Part shown: piece after piece, positions 53,320 to 61,344 of the stretch | Layout of the letters: every line of letters begins with the position of its first letter | Position numbering within the stretch: the stretch's first letter is position 1 | NCBI RefSeq assembly: GCF_014650915.1 | Contig: NZ_BMVW01000003.1 | Coordinates: 347,384-411,383 of the forward strand | Direction: 5' to 3' | DNA: 64,000 bases | DNA from: Streptomyces poonensis | GTDB lineage: Bacteria; Actinomycetota; Actinomycetes; Streptomycetales; Streptomycetaceae | Notes under the pieces: generated by a model | What the model saw: only the letters and a program-made list of their open reading frames with translations | Told to the model about the DNA's origin: nothing | Database searches by the model: none | Made by a program: the position numbers and the translations under genes

Positions 53320-54708
53320 ATGACGACCACCGACCTGACGACGTCCGTCCCCTACAGGGAGGTGACGGACCGCAACGGCCGCCTGTACCGGATCGGGGAG
53401 ACCGACCGGGACATCATGGGCCGACCACGTAAATGGATGGTCATTCTGCCCTGGGTGGGCATGATGGGCATCAGCTCCGCCGAGTACGCGTTCACGTCGG
53501 CGGAGGACACGCTCCACGAGGCTCATCTGTGGAGCAGCGGGCACATCTTCTGGCTGATGGGCGTCTGGGTGTTCTTCCAGGCGGCCGTGGCCTTCCCGGC
53601 CGGACAACTGAGGGAGAGCGGCAGGCTGCCCGCGCGCACGGCCATGCTGATCGGCGCGGTCGGAACCATGCTGGGCTATGTGTCCCTGGCCTACGCGCCG
53701 CATGTGCTCGTCGCCTACCTCGGCTTCGGCATGTGCAGTGGCATCGGCGCCGGTCTCGTCTACGCGACCTGCGTCAACATGGTCGGCAAGTGGTATCCGG
53801 AGCGAAAGGGCGGCAAGACCGGCTTCGTGAACGGCGGTTTCGCCTATGGATCCGTGCCGTTCGTGTTCCTGTTCACCTCGTACATGGATCTGAGCAACTA
53901 TCAGACCGTCCTCGCGTGTGTGGGCGTCGGCCTGTGTCTCGTCGTCGCCACGGCCGGGTGGTTCTTCAAGGACCCTCCGAAGAACTGGTGGCCGCCGCAC
54001 GTCGACCCGCTGCGGCAGACCGACGACCCGAAGATCCGCCGGGCCCTGGAGAAGAACCCGCCGGCGGTCAAGCAGTACACCCCCAGGGAGGCCGCTCGCA
54101 CACCCGTCCTGTGGATGATGTGGTTCTGTCTGCTGTGCACGGCCGGCATCAACATCTTCGGCATCGCCTTCCAGGTGCCCTTCGGCAAGGACATGGGCTT
54201 CGCGGGCGGGATCGTGGCCACGGCGATGTCCCTGAAGGCGATCGTCAACGGCACGGGCCGCGGGGTGATCGGGTGGATCTCCGACCGCTACGGGCGGCGC
54301 AACACGCTGATCATCGTCTGCGTCGTGCTGGGCACCGCACAGTTCGGCGTGCTCGTCTCCGGCCAGATGGGCAGCATGCCGTTCTTCCTGTTCTGCTCGA
54401 TGGTCTCCGGCTTCGGCGGCGGCGCGATCTTCCCGCTGTTCGCGGCCATGACGGCCGACTACTTCGGTGAGAACAACAACGCGACCAACTACGGCATGGT
54501 GTACAGCTCGAAGCTGATATCCGGACTCGTCGGCTCCGGCATGGGCGCGGTCGTCGTCGGCGCGTGGGACTACGAGGGCGCCTTCGTGCTGGCCGGGTCC
54601 ATCGGGCTCGCCTCCGCGGTGCTGGCGTGCTTCCTGAAGGCACCGGGCAGGCCGGACGCCCGGCGCGTCGTCCCCAACCCGCGGCCGCTCGGTGAGGAGA
54701 CGGCCTGA
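53320..54708 (+). CDS. oxlT: OFA-family MFS oxalate/formate antiporter
   Basis: 462 residues, twelve spans. After an N-terminal tail containing RPRKWMVILPWVGMMGISSAEYAF come FGMCSGIGAGLVYATCVNMVGKWYPERKG (read in two stretches), a central loop with WFFKDPPKNWWPP, and FGKDMGFAGG and GWISDRYGRRNTL in the second half. The short loop KWYPERKGGKTGF is typical of the OFA family. It would exchange external oxalate for internal formate, completing the module. ATG 53320 is chosen; the open frame upstream lacks transporter features. Confidence 0.87.
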   Translation: MTTTDLTTSVPYREVTDRNGRLYRIGETDRDIMGRPRKWMVILPWVGMMGISSAEYAFTSAEDTLHEAHLWSSGHIFWLMGVWVFFQAAVAFPAGQLRESGRLPARTAMLIGAVGTMLGYVSLAYAPHVLVAYLGFGMCSGIGAGLVYATCVNMVGKWYPERKGGKTGFVNGGFAYGSVPFVFLFTSYMDLSNYQTVLACVGVGLCLVVATAGWFFKDPPKNWWPPHVDPLRQTDDPKIRRALEKNPPAVKQYTPREAARTPVLWMMWFCLLCTAGINIFGIAFQVPFGKDMGFAGGIVATAMSLKAIVNGTGRGVIGWISDRYGRRNTLIIVCVVLGTAQFGVLVSGQMGSMPFFLFCSMVSGFGGGAIFPLFAAMTADYFGENNNATNYGMVYSSKLISGLVGSGMGAVVVGAWDYEGAFVLAGSIGLASAVLACFLKAPGRPDARRVVPNPRPLGEETA

Positions 54709-54784
54709 TCCTTCGACTCTTCCGTGTGCCTCTGTCCGCCGCGCTCGTCCCCGTACGCACCGGCCATGACCGCAACGCTCGAAC

Positions 54785-54824
54785 GGGCGGCCCTCCCCAC
54801 GACGCCACGTGGGGAGGGCCGCCC
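54785..54824. terminator. Bidirectional terminator between oxlT and the TIM-barrel gene
   Basis: GGGCGGCCCTCCCCAC (54785-54800) and its perfect complement (54809-54824) with an 8-base loop. It lies 77 bases beyond the oxlT stop and 17 bases beyond the convergent TIM-barrel stop, serving both. Confidence 0.8.
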
Positions 54825-54840
54825 TGTGCGTGCCCGAAGG

Positions 54841-56028
54841 TCAGGGGCGCTTCCTGCGGAGGGCCGCGAGGTTGTCGTAGCCGATCTTCGCGTACCTCAG
54901 GGACTGTCCGGGGTCGGTGGAGCTCGGGGCGTTGTCCTGCTCGACCATCGGGTTGTGGTAGTTCCGCTCCCCCACCCGGGAGAAGAACGTGCGGTAGTCG
55001 ATGACGCCGGTGCCGAAGGCCACCATGTCGTAGCCCTGGCCGTTGGTGGTGTTGACGGTGCCGTCCTTGGCGTGGAACAGCGGGTAGCGCTTGTTCTGGC
55101 GGGCGACGAGCGCCGCCGGGTCGAAGACGTTCCTGCGGGTGGAGCCGTCGTGGGCCGTGTAGGTGTGGAACTTGTACTGGGCCACGTGCGCCCAGAAGAT
55201 GTCCATCTCCAGCCAGACGGACTTCGGGTCGGTGACCTTGAGGAAGTACTCCAGCTTGCGGATGCCGGAGCTGCGGGTGGGGCGGCCCTGGTCGTCCAGC
55301 GGGCCCCCGTCGAGCAGGAAGCCGTACGCCGCGTCGTGGTTGTGCGTGTACAGCTTGATGCCCTCGCGGCGGGCTATGGCACCGAGCGCGTTCCACTTGT
55401 CGGCCGCGACGTCCCAGTCGGCGCGGTAGGAGCTGCCGGTGGGGTCGCCACCGGTCCCCATGTGGTCCATGCCGAGGATGTTGGCGATCTCCAGGTGCTG
55501 CTTGAAGGTGTCCAGGTCGGCGGTGGTCAGCGGCCAGGAGGACGGGATGAAGCCGTGGTTGCCCTGGGCCCGCAGCCCGTAGTCGTCGAGCCAGGAGCGC
55601 AGCAGCTTGGCGCCCTTGACGGTGCCCAGGTCGGCGCCGCCCGGCGCGTTGGCGTGCTGGCTGTAACCGGCGAACTCCACCTGCCGGTAGCCGAAGCGCG
55701 AGAGCTGCTTGAAGACCTCGCGGAAGCCGGAGGGCAGGTCCGAGGCGAGCGGGTCACGGCCCGTCGCATCACGGACGGTGTAGAGGATGATGCCGCGCTT
55801 GCCCGGCGGGACGAGGGCGTCGCCGCCGTGTCCGTGGTCGTGATTGTGGCCGTGGCCTCTGCCATGGTCGTCGGCCAGGGCGGGTGAGGCGCCGAAGACG
55901 GGGGCGGCGATCGCCGCCGTCGCCACGGCGGCGGTGCAGGTGCTGAGGAAGCGGCGGCGGTCGACGCCGAGAGCGCGTCGCAGGGCGTCGCCGGTTCCGG
56001 TTCCCGATTCGTCGTTGAACGCGGTCAC
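54841..56028 (-). CDS. Tat-exported TIM-barrel sugar isomerase/epimerase-like protein
   Basis: 395 residues. The N-terminus has a twin-arginine signal (GVDRRRFLSTCTAAVATAA, cut near SPALA), so it is exported folded. A histidine-rich linker (HGRGHGHNHDHGHGG) follows, suggesting metal capture. The AP-endonuclease-2-type barrel has RGIILYTVRDATG, YRQVEFAGYSQHANAP, LYTHNHDAAYGFL, VWLEMDIFWAHVA and PLFHAKDG, supplying the expected metal-binding Glu and His residues. The substrate is unknown, probably a sugar or cyclitol. It lies 204 bases downstream of the ebo-like operon on the same strand and may be read from it. Confidence 0.8.
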   Translation of the reverse strand: MTAFNDESGTGTGDALRRALGVDRRRFLSTCTAAVATAAIAAPVFGASPALADDHGRGHGHNHDHGHGGDALVPPGKRGIILYTVRDATGRDPLASDLPSGFREVFKQLSRFGYRQVEFAGYSQHANAPGGADLGTVKGAKLLRSWLDDYGLRAQGNHGFIPSSWPLTTADLDTFKQHLEIANILGMDHMGTGGDPTGSSYRADWDVAADKWNALGAIARREGIKLYTHNHDAAYGFLLDGGPLDDQGRPTRSSGIRKLEYFLKVTDPKSVWLEMDIFWAHVAQYKFHTYTAHDGSTRRNVFDPAALVARQNKRYPLFHAKDGTVNTTNGQGYDMVAFGTGVIDYRTFFSRVGERNYHNPMVEQDNAPSSTDPGQSLRYAKIGYDNLAALRRKRP

Positions 56029-56107
56029 GGTTTCTCTCTTTCTGGTCGGTGTTCGGCCGTGGCGGGTGCCAGTCGTGCCGGTTGGTCAGCTGGGTCGGGT
56101 GCACGTA

Positions 56108-56153
56108 GGACTGGTGCGAAGGTGCAGGTGGGACTGGTGCGAAGGTGCAGGTG
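56108..56153. repeat. 23-bp tandem repeat upstream of the TIM-barrel gene
   Basis: GGACTGGTGCGAAGGTGCAGGTG occurs twice head to tail (56108-56130, 56131-56153), with a partial third unit (AGACTG) after it. It fills part of the gap between the ebo-like operon and the Tat-exported protein and could be a multi-copy regulator site. Confidence 0.6.
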
Positions 56154-56232
56154 AGACTGCTGCTCAGGCGCTTGCCGGACGCGTTGTCAGTGGCGCGTGC
56201 TTCACTTTCCGTAGTCGCTCAACCGGTCTCGG

Positions 56233-57651
56233 TCATCCGAGGCCGGCCAGGGTGAGCAGCAGGGATTTCACTTCGGTGGCCGCGACGCGGCCGGTGACTG
56301 CGCGGGGGGTGGAGCAGATGAGGAGCGGACCGTCGTCGTCGCTCGTCGGAAGGCGGCCATGGCTGCCGCGAATAGGTGAGGCGTCCAGCGGCACGACCGC
56401 CATGCGGTAGCGCATGCCGAGTTTCTTGCGGGCGAGTGCCGTGGCCGCCTTGACCTTCACATAGGGGTCGTGCGGGTCCATGAACAGTTCGACCGGGTCG
56501 TAGCCGGGTTTGCGGTGGATCTCGACGAGCTGCGCGAAGTCGGGCGCGCGGTCGTCGTCGAGCCAGTAGTAGTACGTGAACCAGGCGTCCGGCTCCGCCA
56601 CGGCGACGAGTTCGCCCGCGCGCGGGTGGTCGAGGTGATGGGCCTTCTTGCCCTCGTCGTCGAGGAGCTGCTCGATGCCGGGGAGGTCGGCGAGTGCCGC
56701 CCGCGTCGCCGCCAGGTCCTCGGGGCGGCGTACGTAGACGTGGGCGATCTGGTGGTCGGCGACCGCGAAGGCGCGGGAGGCCATCGTGTCCAGGTACTCC
56801 ATGCCGTCCTGCGTGTGGACTTCGAGGAGTCCCGCGCGGCGCAGGGCGCGGTTGATGTCGACGGAGCGGCTCACGCGGGTGATGCCGTACTCGGACAGCG
56901 CCACGACGGTACGGCCCTGAGCGCGGGCGTCGTCGAGGAGTGGAGCGAGGGCGGTGTCGAGGTCGGTGGCCGCCTTCAGGGAGCGCGGGTCGTCGGGGCC
57001 GTAACGCTGCAGGTCGTAGTCGAGGTGAGGGAGGTAGCACAGGGCCAGGTCGGGGTGTCGCGTCCGCATGATGTGGCGGGTGGCGTCGATGATCCACCGG
57101 CTGGACACGAGGTCGGCTCCGGGGCCCCAGAAGTGGAACAGCGGGAACGTGCCGAACTTCTCGGTGAGTTCGTCGTGCAGGGCCGGGGGCCGGGTGTAGC
57201 AGTCGGGTTCCTTGCGGCCGTCGGCGTAGTAGACCGGACGGGGGGTGACGGTGATGTCGGTGTCGGCGCCCATGGCGTACCACCAGCAGATGTTGGCGAC
57301 CGTGTAGCCGGGGTGGGCGCGGCGGGCGGCGTCCCAGAGCCTGTCACCGGTGACGAGGCCGTTGTGCTGGCGCCACAGCAGGACGTCGCCGAGTTCGCGG
57401 AAGTACCAGCCGTTGCCGACGATGCCGTGCTCGGCGGGGAGCGTGCCGGTCAGGAAGGTGGACTGGGCGGCGCAGGTGACGGCGGGCAGGACGGTGCCCA
57501 GGCTGGCCTGGGAGCCGGACTGGCCGAGGGTCTTGAGGTGAGGCATGTGGTCGAGGAGACGGGGGGTGAGGCCGACGACGTCCAGGACGAGGAGCGGGGT
57601 GGGGTCTGCGGTGGTGTTCGCGACGGCGTCAGCCGCTGCTGGGGAGGTCAC
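56233..57651 (-). CDS. Alkaline-phosphatase-superfamily phosphodiesterase
   Basis: 472 residues, no signal peptide. The nucleotide pyrophosphatase/phosphodiesterase fold shows LLVLDVVGLTPRLLDHMPHL (metal Asp), then VLPAVTCAAQSTFLTGTLPAEHGIVGN with the catalytic Thr/Ser region, YLPHLDYDLQRYGPDD, and later LSEYGITRV and HLDHPRAGEL with metal ligands. GTG 57651 overlaps the eboE stop as GTGA. It is the last gene of the ebo-like operon. In context it might hydrolyse a phosphodiester or phosphonate intermediate made by the upstream isoprenoid/cyclitol enzymes; that is inference. Confidence 0.8.
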   Translation of the reverse strand: MTSPAAADAVANTTADPTPLLVLDVVGLTPRLLDHMPHLKTLGQSGSQASLGTVLPAVTCAAQSTFLTGTLPAEHGIVGNGWYFRELGDVLLWRQHNGLVTGDRLWDAARRAHPGYTVANICWWYAMGADTDITVTPRPVYYADGRKEPDCYTRPPALHDELTEKFGTFPLFHFWGPGADLVSSRWIIDATRHIMRTRHPDLALCYLPHLDYDLQRYGPDDPRSLKAATDLDTALAPLLDDARAQGRTVVALSEYGITRVSRSVDINRALRRAGLLEVHTQDGMEYLDTMASRAFAVADHQIAHVYVRRPEDLAATRAALADLPGIEQLLDDEGKKAHHLDHPRAGELVAVAEPDAWFTYYYWLDDDRAPDFAQLVEIHRKPGYDPVELFMDPHDPYVKVKAATALARKKLGMRYRMAVVPLDASPIRGSHGRLPTSDDDGPLLICSTPRAVTGRVAATEVKSLLLTLAGLG

Positions 57652-58817
57652 GGCAGCTCCTTCAGGCCGAGGTCGGTCAGCAGGTCGCGGGCGAGCGTGA
57701 GTTCGGCGGCGATGCCGTCGGCCAGCTGACTGCGGCCGCGGGGGCGCAGGTCGGGCGGCAGTGCCTGCCAGGTGTAGGTCTCGACCTCCAGGTGGTGGGT
57801 GAGGGGACGCGAGCCGCCGACCAGGCGGGTCAGTGCCGCCTTCAGTACGGGGAGTGTGGAGGTGAGGGGCGCGGCGGGGGCCGCGTGCAGCGGGACGTGG
57901 AAGTGGGCGCGCCACGGGACGGCGTCGGGCAGGGCGTCGCCCTGCAGGGCCTCGCCGAGGTCGTCGGTGCCGCGGAGTCCCGCGGGGATATGGGCGCGGG
58001 TCTGGTGCAGGAAGCGGGGTTCGTCGAAGGCGGCGAGGGCGTCCCGCACGTCGGGGCGGTCGGGCTCCTCGGCGTGCAGGGCGGCCGAGAGCTGGGATTT
58101 GACGACGGGAATGCCGGCGTGGGCGAGTGCGTCCAGGGCGGCGAGCGGATCTTCGAAGGAGGTGGCGAGGTGGCAGGTGTCGACGCAGATGCCGATGCGG
58201 TCGTGGGCGATCGCGGTGAGCGGGCCGATGGCATCGGCGGTGGTCTCGACGGTGCAGCCGGGCTCGGGTTCCAGGCCGACACGGACGGAGCGGCCGGTGA
58301 GGTCCGCGAGCGCGTCGAGGCGTTCGGCCAGGGTGGTCAAGGCTGTGCGGGCCATGGCGGCGCGAGTGTCGTCGTATGCGGTGCGCCAGGCCAGCGGCAG
58401 GGTGGAGACGGTGCCCTCGGTGACGTCGTCGGGGAGCAGTCCGGCGAGGACGCGGGCGAGGGAGGTGGTGTACTCCAGGCGTTCGGGGTCGGCCCAGTCC
58501 GGCTTGTAGACGCGGTACTTGACCTCCTCGGCGCCGAATCCCTCGTAGGGGAAGCCGTTGAGGGTGACGACCTCCAGGCCGCGGTGGTCGAGCTCGGCGC
58601 GCAGGCCGCGCAGCGCGGACGGGTCGGTGACGAGAGCGTGGGCGGCGTCCTTGGCGAGCCACAGCCCGATGCCGAGACGGTCGCGGCCGAGCCGGCGGCG
58701 CACCGGTTCGCAGTGGTCGCGCAGCTGGGCGAGGACGCCGTCGAGGGTCTCGGCCGGGTGGACGTTGGTGCAGTAGGCGAGGTGGACGGTGGAGCCGTCG
58801 GGGTGGCGGAAGCGCAT
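57648..58817 (-). CDS. eboE: EboE-type metabolite-traffic protein
   Basis: 389 residues. It starts MRFRHPDGSTVHLAYCTNVHPAE and has LGIGLWLAKDAAHAL, LNGFPYEGFGAEEVKYRVYKPDW, VGLEPEPGCTVETTADAIG, ICVDTCHLATSFEDP and HFHVPLHA, the block order of EboE, a TIM-barrel protein related to sugar-phosphate isomerases and found in cyanobacterial and actinobacterial ebo clusters. ebo genes have been linked to moving scytonemin precursors to the periplasm in cyanobacteria; the actinomycete role is not settled. Three bases separate it from the TatD-like gene and it overlaps the next gene. Confidence 0.85.
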   Translation of the reverse strand: MRFRHPDGSTVHLAYCTNVHPAETLDGVLAQLRDHCEPVRRRLGRDRLGIGLWLAKDAAHALVTDPSALRGLRAELDHRGLEVVTLNGFPYEGFGAEEVKYRVYKPDWADPERLEYTTSLARVLAGLLPDDVTEGTVSTLPLAWRTAYDDTRAAMARTALTTLAERLDALADLTGRSVRVGLEPEPGCTVETTADAIGPLTAIAHDRIGICVDTCHLATSFEDPLAALDALAHAGIPVVKSQLSAALHAEEPDRPDVRDALAAFDEPRFLHQTRAHIPAGLRGTDDLGEALQGDALPDAVPWRAHFHVPLHAAPAAPLTSTLPVLKAALTRLVGGSRPLTHHLEVETYTWQALPPDLRPRGRSQLADGIAAELTLARDLLTDLGLKELP

Positions 58818-58820
58818 CGG

Positions 58821-59669
58821 TCACTCACCGCCGCGGAGGATGGAGTTGCCCTCGTGGGTGACGTCCGGCGCCGCGACGTCGAGGTCGAGGCGCCCGCTGA
58901 GCCCGTAGAAGGCGACCGGGTTGTGCCACAGGACCCGCTCCACATCGTCCTCGGTGTATCCGGCGGCCAGCATGGCGTCGCCGACGCGGCGGGTCTTGAG
59001 GGGGTCGCTTCTGCCCCAGTCCGCGGCCGAGTTCACGAGCACCTGCTCGGGCCCGTACTCCTTCAGGATCGCGACCATCCGGTCCTCGTCCATCTTGGTG
59101 TCGGGATAGACGGAGAAGCCGAGCCAGCAGCCGCTGTCCTTCGCCTCCTTGACGGTGGTCTCGTTGAGGTGGTCGACCAGTACCCGGTCCATGGCGAGCG
59201 CGGACTCGCGGACGGCGTCGAGGGTGCGGCGCAGCCCGGCGAGCTTGTCGCGGTGCGGGGTGTGCACCAGGGCGGGCAGGCCGTGGTCGGCGGCGAGCTG
59301 GAGCTGGGCGGCGAGGGCGGTGTCCTCGGCGGGGGTCATCGAGTCGTAGCCGATCTCGCCGACGGCCACGACGTGGTCCTTGACGAGATAGCGGGGCAGT
59401 TCGTCGAGGACGGGCAGGCAGCGGGGGTCGTTCGCCTCCTTGGGGTTGAGGGCGAGGGTGCAGTGGTGGGCGATGCCGTACTGGGCGGCGCGGAACGGTT
59501 CCCAGCCGAGGAGGGAGTCGAAGTAGTCGAGGAAGGTGGCGGGCGAGGTGCGGGGCTGGCCCAGCCAGAAGGAGGGCTCGACCACGGCGCGGACGCCCGC
59601 GGCGTACATGGCCTCGTAGTCGTCGGTGGTCCGTGACGTCATGTGGATGTGGGGGTCGAAGATGCGCAT
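58821..59669 (-). CDS. TatD-family metal-dependent hydrolase
   Basis: 282 residues, amidohydrolase fold. The metal site begins MRIFDPHIHMTSRT (His-x-His); VAVGEIGYDSM supplies a Glu, LVHTPHRDK and VDHLNETTVKEA the further His residues, and LVNSAADWGRSDP the Asp. This branch accompanies EboA/EboE genes in actinomycetes and cyanobacteria and is unlikely to be the housekeeping TatD nuclease. The ATG overlaps the eboA stop by one base (TGATG). Confidence 0.83.
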   Translation of the reverse strand: MRIFDPHIHMTSRTTDDYEAMYAAGVRAVVEPSFWLGQPRTSPATFLDYFDSLLGWEPFRAAQYGIAHHCTLALNPKEANDPRCLPVLDELPRYLVKDHVVAVGEIGYDSMTPAEDTALAAQLQLAADHGLPALVHTPHRDKLAGLRRTLDAVRESALAMDRVLVDHLNETTVKEAKDSGCWLGFSVYPDTKMDEDRMVAILKEYGPEQVLVNSAADWGRSDPLKTRRVGDAMLAAGYTEDDVERVLWHNPVAFYGLSGRLDLDVAAPDVTHEGNSILRGGE

Positions 59670-60406
59670 CAGGACTCCTTGCCGGGTGCGTCGGGGCCGG
59701 TGGTGGTCAGGGCCAGGACGCGGTGCAGGTCCTCGGGTACGGGACGGCCCGCGGCGGTGCGTTCACCGGCGTAGTCGGTGAGCATGCGGGCGAGTTCGGC
59801 GTCGGCGTGGGCGCGGCGCGGCAGGTCGGCCACCTCGTCGACGGGAACACCGGTGAACAGGCACTTCAGAACGGCGTGCCGCCAGTTGTGGGCGTCCAGG
59901 TGGCGGGCGGCGTACGGGCCGAGCGCGGCGGCGACGAGACGGGTGTCGTTGGTGCGCAGGGCGTCCTCGACGAGGGGCAGGCACTCGGGGCCGGGCACGA
60001 GGTGGGGCAGGGCGTGCAGGACGGCGCGGCGTTCGTCGGCGGTGCCCTGGCGGTAGACGCGGACCAGGGTGTCCGGGTCGGCGCCGGCCGTGTGCAGGAT
60101 GAGGACGCGGACGGCGTCGGCGTGCTCGGGACCGCAGCGCCGGCCCGCCTCGGCGAGCCGCAGCTCCCAGGCGGAGATGGGCCCGTGGCCGCCCGGACGG
60201 TCGGTGGCCTCCTCCAGGGCGCGGTCGAACCAGGCGCGGGCCGTGTCGTCGAGGTGGGCGGTGACGCGGGTGCGCAGGTCGTCCAGTGGAGTGCGGGCGA
60301 GGGTGTTGCCCGTGGCCGCGGAGGGTCTGGGGTGGACCGGGGTGCCGGGGGCCGCCGGGGTTGCCGGGGTTGCCGGGGTGCCCGGGATCTCGTGCGGGTG
60401 GTTCAC
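59669..60406 (-). CDS. eboA: EboA-domain protein
   Basis: 245 residues. The first about 30 residues are a low-complexity Pro/Ala/Thr tail built from a short repeat (PGTPATPATPAAPGTP). The rest is helical: LDDTARAWFDRALEEA, ISAWELRLAEAGRRCG, DTLVRVYRQGTADERRAVLHAL, LVEDALRTNDTRLVAAALGP and HNWRHAVLKCLFTGVPVDEV, the last being a clear EboA signature. No catalytic motif; EboA is thought of as a HEAT-like helical protein of unknown biochemical role. It overlaps both neighbours by four and one bases. Confidence 0.83.
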   Translation of the reverse strand: MNHPHEIPGTPATPATPAAPGTPVHPRPSAATGNTLARTPLDDLRTRVTAHLDDTARAWFDRALEEATDRPGGHGPISAWELRLAEAGRRCGPEHADAVRVLILHTAGADPDTLVRVYRQGTADERRAVLHALPHLVPGPECLPLVEDALRTNDTRLVAAALGPYAARHLDAHNWRHAVLKCLFTGVPVDEVADLPRRAHADAELARMLTDYAGERTAAGRPVPEDLHRVLALTTTGPDAPGKES

Positions 60407-61344
60407 GGTTGTCTCCCTTCCAGGGTGGCCGCGTGGTGGTGGAGGGCGGCGAGGGAGTGCTCGGCGAAGTGGGGGCCCGCGTGGGAGTGGCGGGGCAGTT
60501 CGACGACGGTCAGGTTCTGGTAGCCGGACTCGGCGAGGGCCTGGAGCACGGGCGGGAAGTCGATCTCCCCGTCCCCGAAAGGGAGGTGTTCATGGATGCC
60601 GCGGCGCATGTCCTCGATCTGGACGTGCCGGAGCCAGGGGGCGGCGGCGCGCACGCAGTCGGCGGGGGGCAGCGGTTCGAGGCACTGGCAGTGGCCGATG
60701 TCGAGGGTGAGGCCGAGCGCGTCCGGGCTGCCGAGCGCCTCGCGCAGCCGGTGGAAGTCGGCGAGGGTGGCGAGGAGATGACCGGGTTCCGGTTCGACGG
60801 CGAGGGGGACGCCCGCCTCGACGGCTGCTTCCAGGACGGGAGCGAGGGCGTCGGGCAGGACCTTCCAGGCGGTGGCCTCGTCCGTGCCGGCCGGGGTGAC
60901 GCCGCTGAAGCAGTGCACGGCGTGGGCGCCGAGGTCGGCGGCGATCCCTACCGCGCGCAGGAGCAGGTCGACGCGCCGGGCGCGTTCGTCGGGGTCCGGG
61001 TCCAGGAGGGAGGGGCCGTGCTTGCGGCGCGGGTCGAGGACATAGCGGGCGCCGGTCTCCACGGTGACCCCCAGCCCGAGCGCCTCCAGCCTGCGGGCCA
61101 CCCGGGCGGTGCGGGCCGCGAGGCCGGGGGCGGGGTCGAACGGATCGAGGTGCATGTGGTCGAGGGTCAGGCCGACGCCGTCGTACCCGAGGTCGGCGAG
61201 CAGGGCGAGGGCGTCGTCGAGGCGGAGGTCGGTGAGGCCGTTGGTGCCGTAGCCGAAGCGGAGGGGGGACGGGAGCGGATCCTGGCCGGTCAGCGACGCG
61301 CGCCGGGCGAGGTGGGGCTCGACGGAGTGGGCCCGGTTGCTCAT
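60403..61344 (-). CDS. Sugar phosphate isomerase/epimerase (TIM barrel)
   Basis: 313 residues, AP-endonuclease-2-type barrel. RFGYGTNGLTDLRLDDALAL opens it; DGVGLTLDHMHLDPFDP, HAVHCFSGVTPAGTDEATAW, VPLAVEPEPGHLLATL, LGLTLDIGHCQCLEPLP and WLRHVQIEDMRRGIHEHLPFG provide the metal-binding Glu, Asp and His residues of the family. It resembles the EboD-position enzymes and inosose/keto-sugar isomerases. The four-base overlaps with the UbiA gene before it and eboA after it indicate strict co-expression. The substrate is presumably a cyclitol or sugar derivative. Confidence 0.8.
   Translation of the reverse strand: MSNRAHSVEPHLARRASLTGQDPLPSPLRFGYGTNGLTDLRLDDALALLADLGYDGVGLTLDHMHLDPFDPAPGLAARTARVARRLEALGLGVTVETGARYVLDPRRKHGPSLLDPDPDERARRVDLLLRAVGIAADLGAHAVHCFSGVTPAGTDEATAWKVLPDALAPVLEAAVEAGVPLAVEPEPGHLLATLADFHRLREALGSPDALGLTLDIGHCQCLEPLPPADCVRAAAPWLRHVQIEDMRRGIHEHLPFGDGEIDFPPVLQALAESGYQNLTVVELPRHSHAGPHFAEHSLAALHHHAATLEGRQP

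Noticed and set aside
49268..53330. Two long minus-strand frames opposite oxc, frc and the acyl-CoA synthetase
   Set aside because: Antisense shadows; the plus strand carries complete, motif-bearing genes.
57792..59636. 614-codon plus-strand frame over the ebo-like operon
   Set aside because: Gly/Val/Glu-rich shadow of eboE and the TatD-like gene.
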